A stretch of DNA of 64,000 nt from Siphonodentalium dalli (Eukaryota; Mollusca; Scaphopoda; Gadilida; Siphonodentaliidae), in the NCBI GenBank assembly GCA_032622095.1, contig CP136062.1, positions 155,428,875-155,492,874 on the forward strand. The letters run 5' to 3'. Positions 59,990-64,000 of the stretch are shown here, one piece after another. The stretch's first letter is position 1; every line of letters starts with the position of its first letter. The notes under the pieces are model-generated. The model searched no databases. It was given only the letters and a program-made list of their open reading frames with translations, and was not told where the DNA came from. The translations under genes and the position numbers were made by a program.

Positions 59990-61675
59990 GTTGTGTGGTT
60001 GGGGCGTCACTGTACGTCTGTTTTCGACCAATTGGCACTGATGTTCTAATTTTTTCGGTCCAAATTATCGCCCCATGCACTTTCACTTCAACGTTCCAGA
60101 CCGAGCATAGCGGCAACTCATATTCGGACACTTTTTGAAACTCGACCCAAATTTACTTCGGCTAAATCGAATTATATCCAGCTATTATTTACATATACTT
60201 CTGAACACCTGATATATACATATTTTTTTATTTTGAACTATCAACGTTAGCGTTGTTAAAGTAATGAGAGCGGATCTCAAGTTACAAAGTACACATACTA
60301 ATAGCGCTGTCAATGGCTACCGTTTAAAACCTGTTTACCCTGGAAGCCTATAACATTGTAGAGGTCGGTTGTGTATTATGACATCAAATTGAACATATCC
60401 ATACTGCACATGGCGTCACTTTATATTGCAACCAGTATTTTCGCATACGTCTTGAATTAACGAACAGCAGAGGAATATCTGCAGGTTGCTTTCATGTTTT
60501 CATTTCAATTCAATATATTGGGACGTTTGTACATCCGCAATCCGATAATTGACTAAGAGATGATTATAATTTTGCGTAGAAGTACAATTTAGTTTTATCT
60601 TATCGAATATGCCATTTCATTTTATGGCATTGTCTGATTTATTTGATTTATATTCGTGAATAATCCTGTGTCTTTCAATTGTTCTTGGCTGACTCGCGAT
60701 AGCTATTCACGTGATTAGATTCATATATCTGTATGTGGCTCATGTTTTCGTTTTTACATTGTGTATCATGGTTTTGCATGCTTCCATATCTACTGGTTAA
60801 TTTATTTTGGCTTTTATGTGTTAATTTCATTTCATTCGAGTCTTTGGTAACGTACATAAATTGCCCAAAACCCGATATTTGGCCAAGCGATTATTCAACT
60901 TTTGCATAGAAGTAAACTTTATTTTTTGAAAATATCATTTTATCATGACATTCACTGATTTGTATGATTGTTATTCATGCGCTCTGAATAATCCTGTCAC
61001 TTCCAATTGTTGATTCGTGATCTTGAATCACGTGATCATATTCAAATATTTGGCGATTGCTCAAGCCGATGTTCTATGTTTTCACGTTTACTACACATAG
61101 CGATTACGCAGACCAATGTTCTACATGTACGTTGTAATGTTTATTACATTATGTTGATTGTGTTCATGGTATACATTGTCCTGAATGTCCTTAACCAGAC
61201 ACCACATGTAAGCGAAAAATAAATGTGTCGGATCGGAATAATGGACTTTGTCTCACTTACTCCCTATGCATGGAAATTGCTTTAATGGGCATCAAACCAG
61301 TTACATTACATAACTACGGTCTTTACTTATTGTATACAAATTAATAGAAGTTCAGTAAAAATAACTATAATTTGATTAAGTCTCTTTAATCCGTTTTATC
61401 GAAGAAAATATATCGTCAAATGTATAGCGTATTGGGGTACTATTACTTGTACAACCACTTATCTCATATCTCCTAGATTCGTTTCGTTTGCAACTGATGG
61501 TAAATTGTGTTCTTAGTATTTGGTTGAAAGGTAACTGATATGTATACTGTTGATACGTGCGGTTCCAGCTGGAATATACGCACCCCTGATCAAGACTTTA
61601 TGGTCCTGCTAATGTGATGTGATGCTGGTGGTCTCTGCTGAATTGCTATAACGCGATTGGGGCGAACTGATGCTG
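59990..61675. other. Stretch downstream of copy-2 minisatellite without a recognised gene
   Basis: The counterpart of 19,326-21,030. It holds the degenerate 300-base tandem pair at about 60,473-61,060. No coding region is supported. Confidence 0.6.
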
Positions 61676-61679
61676 TTAA

Positions 61680-62173
61680 AGGCACGTGAGGCCTTACTTG
61701 TCGAAAATATTCATATTTGTTCCAATCACCGTAAACAGAAAAACATTAAAACGCATACAGTTTCGTTCATATATACCATGACCATCGCGTAAACAGCATG
61801 TTATCATAAAGATTTACTATATTTTACCTAAGCAAGAGCAAGATTGTGTTACAGAAGACAGCACAGTGCTGCTGGCTAATCACACACAAATGGCATAAAC
61901 GCTCTTTATTCGTTCCATATCAGGAATTCACCAACAAAGAACGCTCTTTATTTTTAACATCATAATATAAACAAACACCAGAAAAGTAACTTTTTATGCT
62001 TTTGTTTACATAACAATGGTCAAAGATATGACAATAACATACTGTTTATGCGATATTTCTTATTTGTATACGGACAAAGTCTGTCTACATTTTGTTGTTC
62101 TTTCTGTTTGTGGCGTTATTTGACGGGTGGAAATATTTTCACAGGATACCCACCGCCAAGGCCAACCGTACCT
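61680..62173. mobile_element. piggyBac-like MITE inserted at TTAA (copy 2 only)
   Basis: Copy 1 has an uninterrupted GCTGTTAAGACAAAG at about 21,030; copy 2 has 494 extra bases flanked on both sides by TTAA (61,676-61,679 and 62,174-62,177). The element starts AGGCACGTGAGGCC, and the reverse complement of its right end reads AGGTACGGTTGGCC, an imperfect terminal inverted repeat. Exact TTAA duplication is the mark of the piggyBac superfamily. It has no open frame of note, so it must depend on a transposase from elsewhere. An internal direct repeat AACGCTCTTTATT occurs twice near 61,900-61,955. Confidence 0.85.
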
Positions 62174-62177
62174 TTAA

Positions 62178-63330
62178 GACAAAGTACCGTTATTTTTCAA
62201 ATGTTGTCATTTTCTGGGTATATGGCTAATACGAGCGGTTTGGAATAAAACCAGTGCATGTTTGGAACATAACAAAACATAGACATTTTGAACAAATATA
62301 ATAATGGCTGCTCTGGTGTTTGCAAAACTATGTGAATTGCCATCTTTCTATAGTCGATTTGCCACAACTAACACAACCAATATAAACATATCTCGCAATA
62401 TATATATGTGTTGGAATGTTTGATACACACAATGGCTTTTCATATTGCAGATTTTCCGAACGCCGCACAAATGACAATTTCAGAACAAATAACGTACATT
62501 TTCTTAACAGCGTAAATTTACCATGACAGCATCTTAGCAATTCAACAGGGCCCACCAGCATCGCATCACATTGACGGGTCCAGTTGACCAGTTGTGAAAC
62601 TGTAATAGGATGAAACTTTAATGGTCTGACTGTATTTGTGTTCGAGGGTACGCCAATACATGGGATTCGTTAATCCAATAATTTATTATTGCGACAGTTC
62701 TTTAATCTTAGTGTTCGATATTCCGAGAGTTCGATACTTAAGAATTTACAGCGACGTGGACATGAATAAAAGTCGGGCCTCATCAACATAAAATAAATGT
62801 TCCCTGAGGCATCACCACGCGCAAAAGAATCCCACCGGTATCAAATTTAAGCACCATACACACATTTGGGAACAGACAATTAACGCACCCGTATATCTAA
62901 TTGCGTAAATGATACACAAATATCCAAATGTTCGTCTTTTTCGTGTCTTATACATGTATGTTACAACATATGTGACTTATTGGTGCTCTATATAAAGATT
63001 CTCGTACATGCACGTGCGTGAGCTACACATACACGTGTAATAATTTAACGCGATGCTGGAACGGATGCCAGCTTCTGTATGTGAGGAAACTACATGCTAT
63101 TCTGAAAGCTAGCGCGACCTACATGTATATTTACATATTCGCGACTTTCGGACAATCGAATAATCGTAATATCTAACTATCTGACAAACGAACTGCCCTA
63201 ATTTTTTCGTCGTTTGACAAATATACAACATTCATATTTGAGAATATGTGGGACAGTTGAAGCACAGGTCCCCAGATCAAAAATTTACCCCACCCTCAAT
63301 AATACTTAATCCCATAGAAAGGTATTCAAC
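62178..63330. other. Stretch without a recognised gene before the foldback element, copy 2
   Basis: The counterpart of 21,030-22,180. It contains the same TATATAAA and palindrome-rich segment near 62,990-63,030, with no supported coding sequence. Confidence 0.55.
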
Positions 63331-63332
63331 TT

Positions 63333-64000
63333 GGCGGGGCCTAATTTAAAAAAAAAAATTCAGTCAAAAAACAAGTTAAAAATAGAAGAATTTTGTTTTT
63401 GTTACATAAAGGCCTCATATATACGTAGAAATGTATTTTCTTACTCTTCAATTTCATGTATCCCGCGTAAAAAATGGTTAAAAAAACTCCTGTTATGAGC
63501 ACAGGTCTGACAGAAACCGGCTGTTGAAATCCCTCGTTCGAGATGGTGTCCGCTCAACTCGGTCAAAAAGCCGGATTTTTACACTGACTAGTGCTTCAAA
63601 AACGCCCTAACCGGTAAGTAGAAAAATATAGTATACATCATTAGAAGCGGAATCACGGCATCATATCTCTCGTATTTATTGAAAAATCAGTTTCATAAAA
63701 CCGGAAGAAAATTTAAATTGTCCAAAACAAGCCATTTTGTAAGTAAGCTGAAATGACGTAATACTAATTGGCATTGGCCCAATATAAATCAAATATATAA
63801 CGAAGAAGTAATGTACATACGATCTAAATGTTTACGAAGTTATATTCTTGTCCATGTGTATGTTTTCAAATCGGCATTCGTGTTAATTCAATCTTTATCT
63901 ATTCTTTTAATTTTTTATAAATACATATTGTGTTGCATAGAACTATAAATAGTACTCACGGCAAACTCGCAAAAAATGGCTGGTTTTTGGAAAATTTTAA
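63333..64000. mobile_element. Foldback element, copy 2 (cut by window end)
   Basis: The left arm and centre match 22,184 to about 22,860, including the GGCGGGGCCTAATTT end and GAGCACAGGTCTG. The left arm has diverged near its tip (an A-run replaces part of it). The right arm lies beyond the window. Confidence 0.75.

Larger units (their letters stand above)
38075..64000 (+). repeat. Large direct duplication, copy 2
   Basis: Position 38,075 corresponds to base 1 and position 64,000 to about 22,860. The offset is about 38.07 kb at the start, 38.25 kb at the gene start, and 41.0 kb after the recombinase insertion. Two mobile-element insertions are specific to this copy (44,894-47,635 and 61,680-62,173). 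The match continues to the end of the window, so the right limit is unknown. Confidence 0.95.

Overview
This is eukaryotic DNA: AT-rich, intron-bearing, sparse in genes and full of eukaryotic mobile elements (Helitron, two or three LINE lineages, a tRNA-derived SINE head, a Crypton-type tyrosine recombinase, a TTAA-inserting MITE, a foldback element). A KIAA1958-like/DUF3504 recombinase, a RGK-type GTPase and a CCCGGGTAGAATAGG-type repeat motif suggest a marine invertebrate, most likely a mollusc and perhaps a gastropod. The taxon is inference only.

The dominant structure is a large direct duplication. Positions 1 to about 22,860 recur, nearly base for base, at about 38,075 to 64,000, where the window ends. 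Each copy carries one four-exon gene for a RGK-like (Rad/Gem/Rem family) Ras-related GTPase: exons at 5631-5955, 8299-8387, 13597-13780, 15196-15404 (268 aa), and at 43879-44152, 49243-49331, 54612-54795, 56215-56423 (251 aa). Splice phases agree at every junction and both frames are open to the stop. The copies differ by ten amino-acid substitutions and two in-frame N-terminal gaps. Each gene has a TATA box about 110 bases before the ATG and an AATAAA about 350 bases after the stop. Downstream of each lies a 2.8-3.1 kb minisatellite rich in telomere-like CCCTAACC blocks.

The copies differ by discrete insertions. Copy 2 has a 2.74 kb insertion in intron 1 with an intact 550-aa tyrosine recombinase (minus strand, all catalytic residues present), a long terminal hairpin and short inverted repeats; copy 1 is the empty site. 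Copy 2 also has a 494 bp TTAA-flanked MITE. Copy 1 has several small deletions near its left end and about 350 bp more minisatellite.

Between the copies (about 22.2-38 kb) I see no host gene. In order there are a 1.1 kb foldback element, a decayed Helitron Rep-helicase (minus strand, with an internal tandem duplication), an inverted copy of a repeat also found in the duplicated block, an unidentified coding-like stretch, a second copy of the repeat at the window's left end, a SINE head, a 73-75 bp tandem repeat, an L1/Tx1-like reverse-transcriptase remnant, and a CCHC-type LINE ORF1 remnant that stops where the third copy of the left-end repeat begins.

The main uncertainty is whether the duplication is a true tandem duplication or two haplotypes of one locus placed end to end by assembly; the sequence alone cannot settle this.
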